Below are positions 21,075 through 27,312 of a DNA stretch of 32,462 nt, in pieces (within the stretch, counting starts at the first letter, position 1; each line of letters begins with the position of its first letter). The stretch is from Burkholderiales bacterium. GTDB taxonomy: Bacteria > Pseudomonadota > Gammaproteobacteria > Burkholderiales > Burkholderiaceae. The stretch lies in NCBI GenBank assembly GCA_947372535.1, contig CANBUA010000011.1, positions 1-32,462 on the forward strand, written 5' to 3'. Below the pieces are notes generated by a model. That model saw only the letters and a list, made by a program, of their open reading frames with translations. It did no database searches and was not told where the DNA came from. Both the position numbers and the translations under genes were made by a program.

Positions 21075-21995
21075 ATGACATCCATCATCCCCCTCGTCCT
21101 GCTTTTCCTGGTCGTGCTGTTCATCAGCAAGGCGGTGCGCGTCGTGCCCCAGCAAAACGCCTGGGTGGTCGAGCGCCTGGGCAAGTACCACAACACCCTC
21201 ACACCAGGCCTGAATTACCTGCTGCCTTTTGTCGATGTGGTGGCCTACAAGCACTCGCTCAAGGAAATCACGCTGGACGTGCCCAGCCAGGTCTGCATCA
21301 CGCGGGACAACACACAGCTTCAGGTCGACGGCATCCTCTACTTCCAGGTGACCGATGCCATGCGGGCCAGTTACGGCTCGTCCAACTACGTGATCGCCAT
21401 CACCCAACTGGCGCAGACCACCTTGCGCTCGGTCGTCGGGCGCATGGAGCTGGACAAGACCTTCGAGGAGCGCGCCGTCATCAACACCGCCGTGGTCAAT
21501 GCCCTGGACGAAGCTGCCTTGAACTGGGGCGTCAAGGTGCTGCGCTATGAGATCAAGGACCTGACGCCACCGGCCGAGATCCTGCGCAGCATGCAGGCCC
21601 AGATCACCGCAGAGCGCGAAAAGCGTGCCCTGATCGCCGCCTCCGAAGGCCGCCGCCAGGAGCAGATCAACATCGCCACCGGTGAGCGTGAGGCGTCCAT
21701 CGCACGCTCGGAAGGCGAGAAGCAGGCCGACATCAACAAGGCCCAAGGCGAAGCCGCCGCCATCACCGCCGTGGCCGAGGCCAGCGCGCAAGCCATCCGC
21801 ATGATCGCTGCGGCCATCCAGCAGCCCGGCGGGCAAGAGGCCGTCAACCTCAAGGTGGCTGAAAAAGCCGTCGAGGCTTACGCGCAACTGGCCCAGAAGA
21901 ACAACACCATGATCGTGCCCGGCAACATGAGCGAGGTCTCGGCCCTCATTGGCACGGCCATGACCCTGGCCAAGTCTGCATCCTTGCGCGCCTGA
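21075..21995 (+). CDS. SPFH/band 7 stomatin-like protein (paraslipin/QmcA type)
   Basis: The protein has 306 residues. An N-terminal membrane helix (about 4-20) is followed by an SPFH domain (VVPQQNAWVVERLGKYHNTL, then ITLDVPSQVCITRDN and LRSVVGRMELDKTFEER). A charged coiled coil with RREQINIATGEREASIARSEGEKQ-like composition covers about 180-250. Length and order match slipin/QmcA-type proteins. GGAG lies ten bases before the start. It is co-directional with nfeD and almost certainly in the same operon. It converges with the ornithine cyclodeaminase gene, with 15 bases between the stops. Confidence 0.92.
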   Translation: MTSIIPLVLLFLVVLFISKAVRVVPQQNAWVVERLGKYHNTLTPGLNYLLPFVDVVAYKHSLKEITLDVPSQVCITRDNTQLQVDGILYFQVTDAMRASYGSSNYVIAITQLAQTTLRSVVGRMELDKTFEERAVINTAVVNALDEAALNWGVKVLRYEIKDLTPPAEILRSMQAQITAEREKRALIAASEGRRQEQINIATGEREASIARSEGEKQADINKAQGEAAAITAVAEASAQAIRMIAAAIQQPGGQEAVNLKVAEKAVEAYAQLAQKNNTMIVPGNMSEVSALIGTAMTLAKSASLRA

Positions 21996-22010
21996 AGCCC
22001 TTCACAGCCC

Positions 22011-23054
22011 TCAAGGCCGCAATAGCATCGCGTACAAGTCCTTGGGATCGTCCAGCTCGGGGATGAGCGCCAGCGTCTGGTCGATGCCCAGGGCGCGGGC
22101 GCTGTCACGCATGTAGCGCAAGGCCGAAAAATCCTCCAGCGCGAAACCCACGGAATCGAACACCGTGATTTGGTCCTCGCTGTTGCGGCCCGGTGCCTCG
22201 CCCTTGAGCACCCGCCACAGCTCGGTCACCGCGAAATCCGCGGGCATCTGCTGCAAGTCACCTTCGATGCGGGTCTGAGGTTCGTACTCCACGAACACGG
22301 CGGCCGCGTGCAGCACATCGGCCGCCAGTTCTGTCTTGCCCGGACAATCGCCGCCGAGGGCGTTGATGTGCATGCCCGGTGCCAGCATGTCCGCGCTCAA
22401 GATCACGGCATTGGCCTTGTCGGCCGTCGCGGTGGTCACGATGTCGGCGCCTTGCGCGGCATGGCGGGCGCTGCTGCACACCACGGTCCGCAACGCAGTG
22501 TGGCTGAGGTTCTGCACCAGCTTGTCGGTGGCACGGCCATCCACGTCAAACAGGCGCAACGACTCGATGCCCAGCAGGTGATGAAAGGCCAGCGCCTGGA
22601 ACTCGCTCTGGGCGCCATTGCCGATCAAGGCCATGATGCGCGCACCGGGCCGGGCCACCGTTTTGGCGGCGACCACCGACATGGCGGCCGTGCGCAAGGC
22701 GGTGGTCAGGGTCAACTCACTGATCAACACCGGCACGCCGGTGTCCACATCGGCCAGCACCCCGAAGGCCATGACCGTGGGCAGGCCATGGGCCGTGTTC
22801 TTGGGATGTCCGTTGACGTACTTGAAGCTGTAGCTGTGCGCATCGGCGATTGGCATCAGCTCGATCACGCCATCCTTGGAATGATTAGCCACGCGGGCCG
22901 ATTTGTCGAAATCCCCCCATCGCCTGAAATCATCTTCGATGTACTGGGCCATGCCGGCCAGACTGTTGGCCAGGCCCTGGCGCTGGATGATCTCGGCCGC
23001 ATCTCGGGCACAGAGGTATTGGGTGATGATTTGACGGCGGTTCTTGGCGTCCAT
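22011..23054 (-). CDS. Ornithine cyclodeaminase family protein
   Basis: The protein has 347 residues, about the family length. Diagnostic parts are VIELMPIADAHSYSFKYVNG near the substrate site, LTTALRTAAMSVVAAKTVARP, the NAD-binding glycine motif ALIGNGAQSEFQA (middle of the protein) and INALGGDCPGKTEL. The family reaction converts L-ornithine to L-proline and ammonia with NAD as internal redox cofactor; some relatives act on other amino acids. The start is one base from the stop of the MarC gene on the same strand, so the two are probably co-transcribed. No arginase or other arginine-breakdown gene is adjacent, although a basic amino acid decarboxylase lies 1.6 kb away. Confidence 0.92.
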   Translation of the reverse strand: MDAKNRRQIITQYLCARDAAEIIQRQGLANSLAGMAQYIEDDFRRWGDFDKSARVANHSKDGVIELMPIADAHSYSFKYVNGHPKNTAHGLPTVMAFGVLADVDTGVPVLISELTLTTALRTAAMSVVAAKTVARPGARIMALIGNGAQSEFQALAFHHLLGIESLRLFDVDGRATDKLVQNLSHTALRTVVCSSARHAAQGADIVTTATADKANAVILSADMLAPGMHINALGGDCPGKTELAADVLHAAAVFVEYEPQTRIEGDLQQMPADFAVTELWRVLKGEAPGRNSEDQITVFDSVGFALEDFSALRYMRDSARALGIDQTLALIPELDDPKDLYAMLLRP

Positions 23055-23055
23055 C

Positions 23056-23703
23056 TCATGCCCCCCAGAAGTAGCGTTTGATCCCGGCCAGGATCATTTC
23101 AACAGCCATGGCGCACAGCACCAGGCCCGTGAGCTTTTCAATGGCTCGGACCACTGAATCGCCCAGCCAGCGGTACAGCGTCTGGCTGCACAAGAGCACC
23201 ATTGCGCACACGGTCATGGCACCGACCAGCGCGGCGATCCATTGCCAGATCTGCGCCGGCTGCCTTGATGCCAACAGCAGCACCGTGGCCATGGCAGAAG
23301 GGCCTGCCAGCAAGGGCACGGCGATCGGAAAGAGGAAAGGTTCGCGGCTGTGGCCGCTGGCATCGGTCGGCCCCGAGGCCGAACCAGCCTGGCCAGCTTC
23401 ACCGAACAACTGCTGCCCGGACGAGAAAATGATGCGCACAGACACCAGCAGCAGGATGACGCCTCCGGCAACTTCCAGCGAACGCTCGGACAGGCTCATC
23501 ATCTTGAGGAAAGCATCACCACCCAACATGAAGGCCAGCAACACCCCTAACGCCACGCAAGCCTCACGCAAGGCAACCCACACCCGCCGCTCTGGCGCCA
23601 CGCTGGCAAGCACCGACAAAAACACCGGCAGCATGCCAAAGGGATCAAGCACCAGCAGAAGCAGGATGAAGGCCGACGTGGTGGTGTGGCTCATGCCCTT
23701 CAT
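23056..23703 (-). CDS. MarC family integral membrane protein
   Basis: The protein has 215 residues and is strongly hydrophobic, with about six membrane helices. The N-terminal helix LLLLVLDPFGMLPVFLSVLA is typical of MarC/YhgN proteins, and PFLFPIAVPLLAGPSAMATV is the second conserved motif. The name comes from proximity to the mar locus in enterobacteria; no transport substrate is established for the family. An internal ATG three codons in (23694) is an alternative start; neither has a strong ribosome site. It is followed after one base by ornithine cyclodeaminase. Confidence 0.9.
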   Translation of the reverse strand: MKGMSHTTTSAFILLLLVLDPFGMLPVFLSVLASVAPERRVWVALREACVALGVLLAFMLGGDAFLKMMSLSERSLEVAGGVILLLVSVRIIFSSGQQLFGEAGQAGSASGPTDASGHSREPFLFPIAVPLLAGPSAMATVLLLASRQPAQIWQWIAALVGAMTVCAMVLLCSQTLYRWLGDSVVRAIEKLTGLVLCAMAVEMILAGIKRYFWGA

Positions 23704-23775
23704 TGTGCGCGTCTGCCTGCCGCAGTGGCGCGGGGCAACCCTCAGAACAGGCGGACATCCAGGGATTGATTCACA

Positions 23776-24378
23776 TCATCGCGCGGGACGCAGCATCGGG
23801 AAAATTGGCGGCGACGAGCCCAACTGAATCCGGCCCCGCACCTCGAAGCCATGGCGCTCGTACAGGCCGATGCTTTGGGGGTTGGTCGATTCCAGGTAAG
23901 CCGCCTGTCCGGCCTCATCGCAGACCCTCATGGCGTGTTTCATGAGCGCTGCGCCATGCCCTTGCCCCTGGTGAAACGGATCGACACCAATCAGCGGAAG
24001 GTACCAATGCGGCTCTGCGGGGTGATGACTGCCCATCTGAGCCAACACGGCCATCACCTCTCCGTGCATGGCCGGCGACAGGCTCTCTCGCAGGATGTTC
24101 TCGATCACCTCGTCATCGGACTCCCCATTTGGCGGCAGCCACAAAGCCGCGCCCTGGTGGCCCGCCACGCTGTAAGCCGTGCCATGAGCAAACGCGTGGC
24201 CACCGAAGGCTTTGACAAAGCGCGGAAAATGCGTCATGAAAACGTGAGGGTCGGGCCAAGTCCACCGCACAGCCGGGTCGGTGCTGAAAGCCAATGTCAA
24301 GCATTGGATGATGGCCGCTTCATCGGCGGGTGCGGCAATGTGGATGTTCATGGTCATTGAGATGCGGCAGGCACTCAT
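23776..24378 (-). CDS. GNAT family N-acetyltransferase
   Basis: The protein has up to 200 residues. The acetyl-CoA-binding motif is LIGVDPFHQGQGHGAALM, and the late family motif is YLESTNPQSIGLYERHGFEV. The domain begins at NIHIAAPADEAAII, so the real start may be the ATG at 24357 or 24351. The ATG at 24378 is kept because it directly abuts the stop of the upstream gene, suggesting coupling. The length and the LWLPPNGESD segment resemble GNAT proteins of unknown substrate found singly in many proteobacteria. The acceptor cannot be told from sequence. Confidence 0.88.
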   Translation of the reverse strand: MSACRISMTMNIHIAAPADEAAIIQCLTLAFSTDPAVRWTWPDPHVFMTHFPRFVKAFGGHAFAHGTAYSVAGHQGAALWLPPNGESDDEVIENILRESLSPAMHGEVMAVLAQMGSHHPAEPHWYLPLIGVDPFHQGQGHGAALMKHAMRVCDEAGQAAYLESTNPQSIGLYERHGFEVRGRIQLGSSPPIFPMLRPAR

Positions 24379-24960
24379 TCAAGGCTCGGGCTTATCGAGG
24401 CCCACACAAATCACCGCAGTCTCTCCCGAAGGGATTTTCGCCCTGTCCCGCATGATCAGGAGCGAAAGCGTTTTGATTTGAACTGGCGCTTGGATGTCGA
24501 TGACCTGGATTTCGCCAGATTCACACCCCTCGCTGCCCGGATTGGCCTGAGGCCCGCAAGTCAGCGCAATGCCTCGGCTTGCGAGGGCCTGGCGAACGAG
24601 TTCGACGGGTTCCTCGACAAACACCGCTGGCCCTGGAATGGCGCCAAAACTGACGGAAAACCCCTTGACCTTCAAGCCCAGGGCCATTGCTGGCCGGGTG
24701 AACTCGAATTGGCCTATGTCGTTGCCGCCAAAAAAGCGAGCGCGACGGATGCGCCCCTTCGCCAAGGCCTCCGCAACGCCGGGGTTGGGCGACTCGACGA
24801 AGCGACGCCACGTGTCTTGGCTGTTGCAGCTCATGATGGAAGCCAGTGCCTGCTGATCGAGTGTCCAGGCATTGGGTAAAACTGGGGCTGCTTGGATGGC
24901 ACAGGCGATAGACAACCCGGAAAAGATGAGCCAGGTGCGCCGGATGGCTTTCATTGACAT
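24379..24960 (-). CDS. Secreted protein of unknown function
   Basis: The protein has 193 residues. A signal peptide is clear: charged start (MKAIRRTW), hydrophobic core (LIFSGLSIACA) and a probable cleavage after AIQA before APVLPN. Of the four cysteines, one lies in the signal peptide (IACA) and three in the mature part (SCNSQD, LTCGPQ and GCESG), with one more near the end in AVICVG. Motifs such as RARFFGGNDIGQFEFTRP do not point to a family I recognise. A second start at 24954 is possible. It directly precedes the GNAT gene (stop adjoining the next ATG), so they are probably one transcript. It is most likely periplasmic; no function is assigned. Confidence 0.75.
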   Translation of the reverse strand: MSMKAIRRTWLIFSGLSIACAIQAAPVLPNAWTLDQQALASIMSCNSQDTWRRFVESPNPGVAEALAKGRIRRARFFGGNDIGQFEFTRPAMALGLKVKGFSVSFGAIPGPAVFVEEPVELVRQALASRGIALTCGPQANPGSEGCESGEIQVIDIQAPVQIKTLSLLIMRDRAKIPSGETAVICVGLDKPEP

Positions 24961-25286
24961 GGGTACGTTTGATTCAGATTCGTGATTGGCCGCATTTTTG
25001 CCGCCTTCCCCAAGGTTTGTGATGATTTATGATTCATTTAGATCAGGCTGGCAGAATTATGCAACCCCTCGCTTGAGGGGGTGCGAGTGTCGGATAAATG
25101 ACATTTATGCCTAAAGGCACCCCCTGACGTGACACATATTCGTCCTGTTGACGTTTTGCCATGATCCACGCCTTCATATTCCGTGATAACCCTATCAAAA
25201 CTCAAGGCACTTCAAATTAAAGTATCTACGTGCAAAGTGATTTTGTGCAAAAACTTTCCCACACATACCTGATTAAAGGAAACATC
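24961..25286. other. Gene-free, AT-richer divergent intergenic region
   Basis: This 326-base stretch separates the secreted-protein gene (-) from the small peptide gene (+). It is visibly richer in A and T than the flanking genes. It holds the nested palindromes listed separately, a TTGACG hexamer at 25148-25153 without a convincing -10 partner, and two GTGCAAA repeats 15 bases apart (25230 and 25245). The ribosome site AAAGGAA lies at its right end. I see no ORF with coding character. Confidence 0.6.
25065..25125 (+). promoter_or_regulatory. Nested, mutually exclusive inverted repeats upstream of the peptide gene
   Basis: CCCCTC (25065-25070) can pair with GAGGGG (25075-25080) around a GCTT loop. 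AGGGGGTGC (25076-25084) can instead pair with GCACCCCCT (25117-25125), a perfect nine-base match that shares bases with the first stem. CTCGC (25068-25072) can also pair with GCGAG (25083-25087). Inside the large loop sits ATAAATG-A-CATTTAT (25094-25108), a perfect palindrome with one central base. This may be a protein operator, an RNA switch in a leader transcript, or both. The start codon lies 162 bases downstream. Confidence 0.5.
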
Positions 25287-25499
25287 ATGCGTCAACTCAA
25301 TACTCAAGAAGTCCAATCCGTTGCCGGCGCCGGCCTGCTGACCAGCGCTCTGGTGAGCACGTTCAATACCACCGTCGCTGCTGGCACCGCCGCAGGCGCT
25401 GGCCTCCTGGCTGCTGGTGCTGGCCTGGCTTCCGCCGGCGCCATCGTGCTGACCCCCGTGGTCACCGGCACGGTCAAGGCCATCAAGTTCCTGATCTGA
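25287..25499 (+). CDS. Small double-glycine-type leader peptide precursor (bacteriocin-like)
   Basis: The precursor has 70 residues. The start at 25287 is set by AAAGGAAAC immediately upstream and by the leader. MRQLNTQEVQSVAGA matches the pattern of double-glycine leaders (a hydrophilic stretch with Glu at -8, hydrophobic residues at -12, -7 and -4, and GG/GA/GS at -2/-1); here the site reads GA at residues 14-15. The predicted core (16-70) is rich in Gly, Ala, Val and Leu with GxxxG-like spacing, one short helix-forming region, few charges (two late Lys) and no cysteine. Such precursors are normally cut and exported by a peptidase-containing ABC transporter, absent here. A strong terminator follows 41 bases after the stop. 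It pairs with the similar peptide at 32087. Antimicrobial, signalling or other use is not shown. Confidence 0.72.
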   Translation: MRQLNTQEVQSVAGAGLLTSALVSTFNTTVAAGTAAGAGLLAAGAGLASAGAIVLTPVVTGTVKAIKFLI

Positions 25500-25540
25500 A
25501 TTCACTCTGCGAGTAATTCACCCAGCCTCTAAAAGGGCTT

Positions 25541-25570
25541 AAGGCCTGGAATGTCTTCCAGGCCTTTTTT
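25541..25570 (+). terminator. Intrinsic terminator of the small peptide gene
   Basis: AAGGCCTGGA (25541-25550) and TCCAGGCCTT (25557-25566) form a perfect ten-base-pair stem with the loop ATGTCT, followed by TTTT. It lies shortly downstream of the peptide stop codon. Confidence 0.88.
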
Positions 25571-25590
25571 GTTTCTATGAAAAGACCATG

Positions 25591-25619
25591 AAAAAGCGCG
25601 CTTGATCAGCGCGCTTTTT
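25591..25619 (-). terminator. Intrinsic terminator, probably for the araC-family gene
   Basis: AAAAAGCGCGC (25591-25601) and GCGCGCTTTTT (25609-25619) pair around the loop TTGATCA. The stem is flanked by A and T runs, so it can work in both directions. It lies 20 bases past the stop of the regulator gene on the minus strand and backs up the peptide-gene terminator on the plus strand. Confidence 0.82.
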
Positions 25620-25638
25620 ACAAGATCATGCAAAATTA

Positions 25639-26673
25639 TTATTTCTTGAGCCTCACCCTGTATTGACTTGGCGAAACGCCAGTCCATTTCTTAAAGGCAT
25701 TGCTGAAAGCCCGGCGACTTTTATAGCTAAGTCGCGAACTGATCTCGGTGATGTCCAGATGAGTATCTGCCAACCACCGTGTTGCCAGCGTCTGTTGCGC
25801 CTGATTGAGGATGTCCGTGAAGCCTTGGCCCTCCTTGTTCAGGCGCCGCTGAAGTGCCCGCCCCTTCATGCCGAAGGCCTCCGCCACGCCTTGCAAGCCA
25901 CCGCTCATCAGGACGGGCTGGGTGATCAACCGATCAATGACGCCTTGGCTGAAAGTGGTCAACTTCTCAGCGGATGGCAGGTGTGCCATCAGCACGCCGA
26001 AAGCCTGTTCGTGCAGCTGCGCCCGGCCACCTGGCAAAGGTTGATCAAGGCAGCGCCGCTTGAAGAAGATGGCATTGCGGGTCTGATTGAACTTGGGCTC
26101 CAGGTGGAAATGCTTGACGTATTGCTCGTGATAGGAGGGCATCCCATGTGTGAAATGAACGGCCAGGGGTGTCGAGCCACCATTCAATTGACCAAACGTC
26201 AGTCGATGAACAGCCACCATGGCCGCCTCTGTCACATACAGCAAAGGTGCCTCCCCGCCACGAAAGCAAACTTGCTCGAACGTGAGCCAGGCCTCGTCTC
26301 CGTGTTCGTGCAAATCGACCCGCATCCAGGGGTCGACCAATTGCAAAGCCCAATTCACCAGGCGCAGCGACGCCCTGATCGTGGGGCTGGTAGCCAGGAA
26401 AGTGCCGACAGCCGGCATGTGGTCGAAATTGACCACACTGCCCAAAGTGAGGGGGAAATGAATATACCGGGAAGCCTTGGTACATTCGTTCAAGGCATGA
26501 AGTAACTTAAGTGGCGGAACTTTGACCTGATGCCCGGTGCTCAAGTCGATATCCAGCCCAATGGTATCAAACGGATGCAAGGCGTTGATGCCGCATTGAC
26601 TGCCTGCGTTGATCCAGCTGGTGAGATAGAGGACGGGCAATGCCGTATTTTGAACGTCGAGAGTCGTCGTCAT
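25639..26673 (-). CDS. AraC family transcriptional regulator (OruR/ArgR-like architecture)
   Basis: The protein has 344 residues. A long N-terminal ligand or dimerisation domain of the type often named arabinose-binding (about 1-235; for example NFDHMPAVGTFLATSPTIRA) precedes a C-terminal double helix-turn-helix. The second half of that carries the AraC signature: LDITEISSRLSYKSRRAFSNAFKKW-GVSPSQYR. The overall plan matches the 330-345-residue group that includes OruR and similar catabolic or virulence regulators. It lies between the small peptide gene and a 640-base non-coding region with repeated elements that may be its targets. The effector is unknown. Confidence 0.92.
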   Translation of the reverse strand: MTTTLDVQNTALPVLYLTSWINAGSQCGINALHPFDTIGLDIDLSTGHQVKVPPLKLLHALNECTKASRYIHFPLTLGSVVNFDHMPAVGTFLATSPTIRASLRLVNWALQLVDPWMRVDLHEHGDEAWLTFEQVCFRGGEAPLLYVTEAAMVAVHRLTFGQLNGGSTPLAVHFTHGMPSYHEQYVKHFHLEPKFNQTRNAIFFKRRCLDQPLPGGRAQLHEQAFGVLMAHLPSAEKLTTFSQGVIDRLITQPVLMSGGLQGVAEAFGMKGRALQRRLNKEGQGFTDILNQAQQTLATRWLADTHLDITEISSRLSYKSRRAFSNAFKKWTGVSPSQYRVRLKK

Positions 26674-26792
26674 GAAGCAAACCGATCAATGTCTATGGTC
26701 TTTTGTGGTGCAAAGCGGCTAGCTTGGCGCGGCAATCATTGATTCGTTTTTGAAGATCGTTTGGCAAGCGCTTGTCATGAAAATGGACCGAA

Positions 26793-26828
26793 ACAAATGG
26801 TTGCATCCTTCAGAACGAAACCATTTGT
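26793..26828. repeat. Inverted repeat with ten-base arms
   Basis: ACAAATGGTT (26793-26802) and AACCATTTGT (26819-26828) are perfect reverse complements separated by 16 bases. A short T-run follows on the plus strand. It could be a dimeric regulator site for the AraC-family protein or a weak terminator-like hairpin. Confidence 0.5.
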
Positions 26829-26927
26829 ATTTTTTGACAGTATGAATGTTCAGTTGCCCGCCTGAGATTGGTGTTTATATTGATTTCCACTTATTTGCGG
26901 GGGGGCCGGCGGCGTAACATTTTGGCG

Positions 26928-26973
26928 ATTCACGCACAAATGCGGGCTTGAGAACCTGAACATGCAAATACAA
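26928..26973 (+). repeat. Direct repeat, copy 1
   Basis: This copy begins ATTCACGCACAAATG and ends ATGCAAATACAA, with GCTTGA in between. Those three blocks are shared exactly with copy 2 at 27013; the spacers between them differ and one base is gained in copy 2. The copies start 85 bases apart. It may be a regulator-binding element in the intergenic region. Confidence 0.75.
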
Positions 26974-27012
26974 TCTCTTGGACGTTCAACGGCTTGATGG
27001 CTCACCTAATTC

Positions 27013-27059
27013 ATTCACGCACAAATGAATGCTTGAATGGATCAAGAATGCAAATACAA
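27013..27059 (+). repeat. Direct repeat, copy 2
   Basis: This 47-base partner of the element at 26928 has the same three conserved blocks (ATTCACGCACAAATG, GCTTGA, ATGCAAATACAA) and diverged spacers. Preserving blocks while spacers drift suggests selection on the blocks, as for a multi-part protein-binding site. Confidence 0.75.
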
Positions 27060-27255
27060 GCCTTTGCATTCCTGTGCCACCAAAATTGCCGTCAATCAGC
27101 CTATGACTGATCATCAATAATCACATTGAACAACGGGGGCGTGACGCACAATGCCCCCTTGATCGTCCGTCATCACAGGTAAAAAAAGGGATAACCCTTG
27201 TTGTAAACCACCCACCGTGAACACCGTCACGAGTTCAAGGCCTTAATGGCGCGTC

Positions 27256-27284
27256 TTAACCGTCAGAACACCCTGCGCTAGACT
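27256..27284 (+). promoter_or_regulatory. Possible sigma-70 promoter of the CheB-CheR kinase gene
   Basis: TTAACC (27256-27261) and TAGACT (27279-27284) are separated by 17 bases, the ideal spacing, and each hexamer matches the consensus at four of six positions. The -10 lies 28 bases before the start codon. The match is weak and could be chance. Confidence 0.35.
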
Positions 27285-27312
27285 GCAACACCATGCGTTC
27301 TGGAGGAGCTGG

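Larger units (their letters stand above)
26674..27312. other. Long gene-free divergent region with repeats and hairpins
   Basis: This stretch of about 640 bases lies between the AraC-family gene (-) and the CheB-CheR kinase (+). It is AT-richer than the genes around it and contains no ORF with coding character. It holds an inverted repeat (26793-26828), a duplicated 46/47-base element, a GC-rich hairpin (GGGGGC at 27135-27140 with GCCCCC at 27153-27158, no T-run), a small AAGGG-ATAA-CCCTT hairpin (27186-27199) and a possible promoter for the kinase. Confidence 0.6.

Noticed and set aside
25167..25176. Ten-base word CACGCCTTCA upstream of both small peptide genes (also at 32027)
   Set aside because: Distances to the two start codons differ (120 and 60 bases) and flanking bases do not match, so chance is likely in GC-rich DNA.
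27186..27199. AAGGG-ATAA-CCCTT hairpin next to an A-run, terminator-like on the minus strand
   Set aside because: The stem is only five base pairs and no minus-strand gene ends there.
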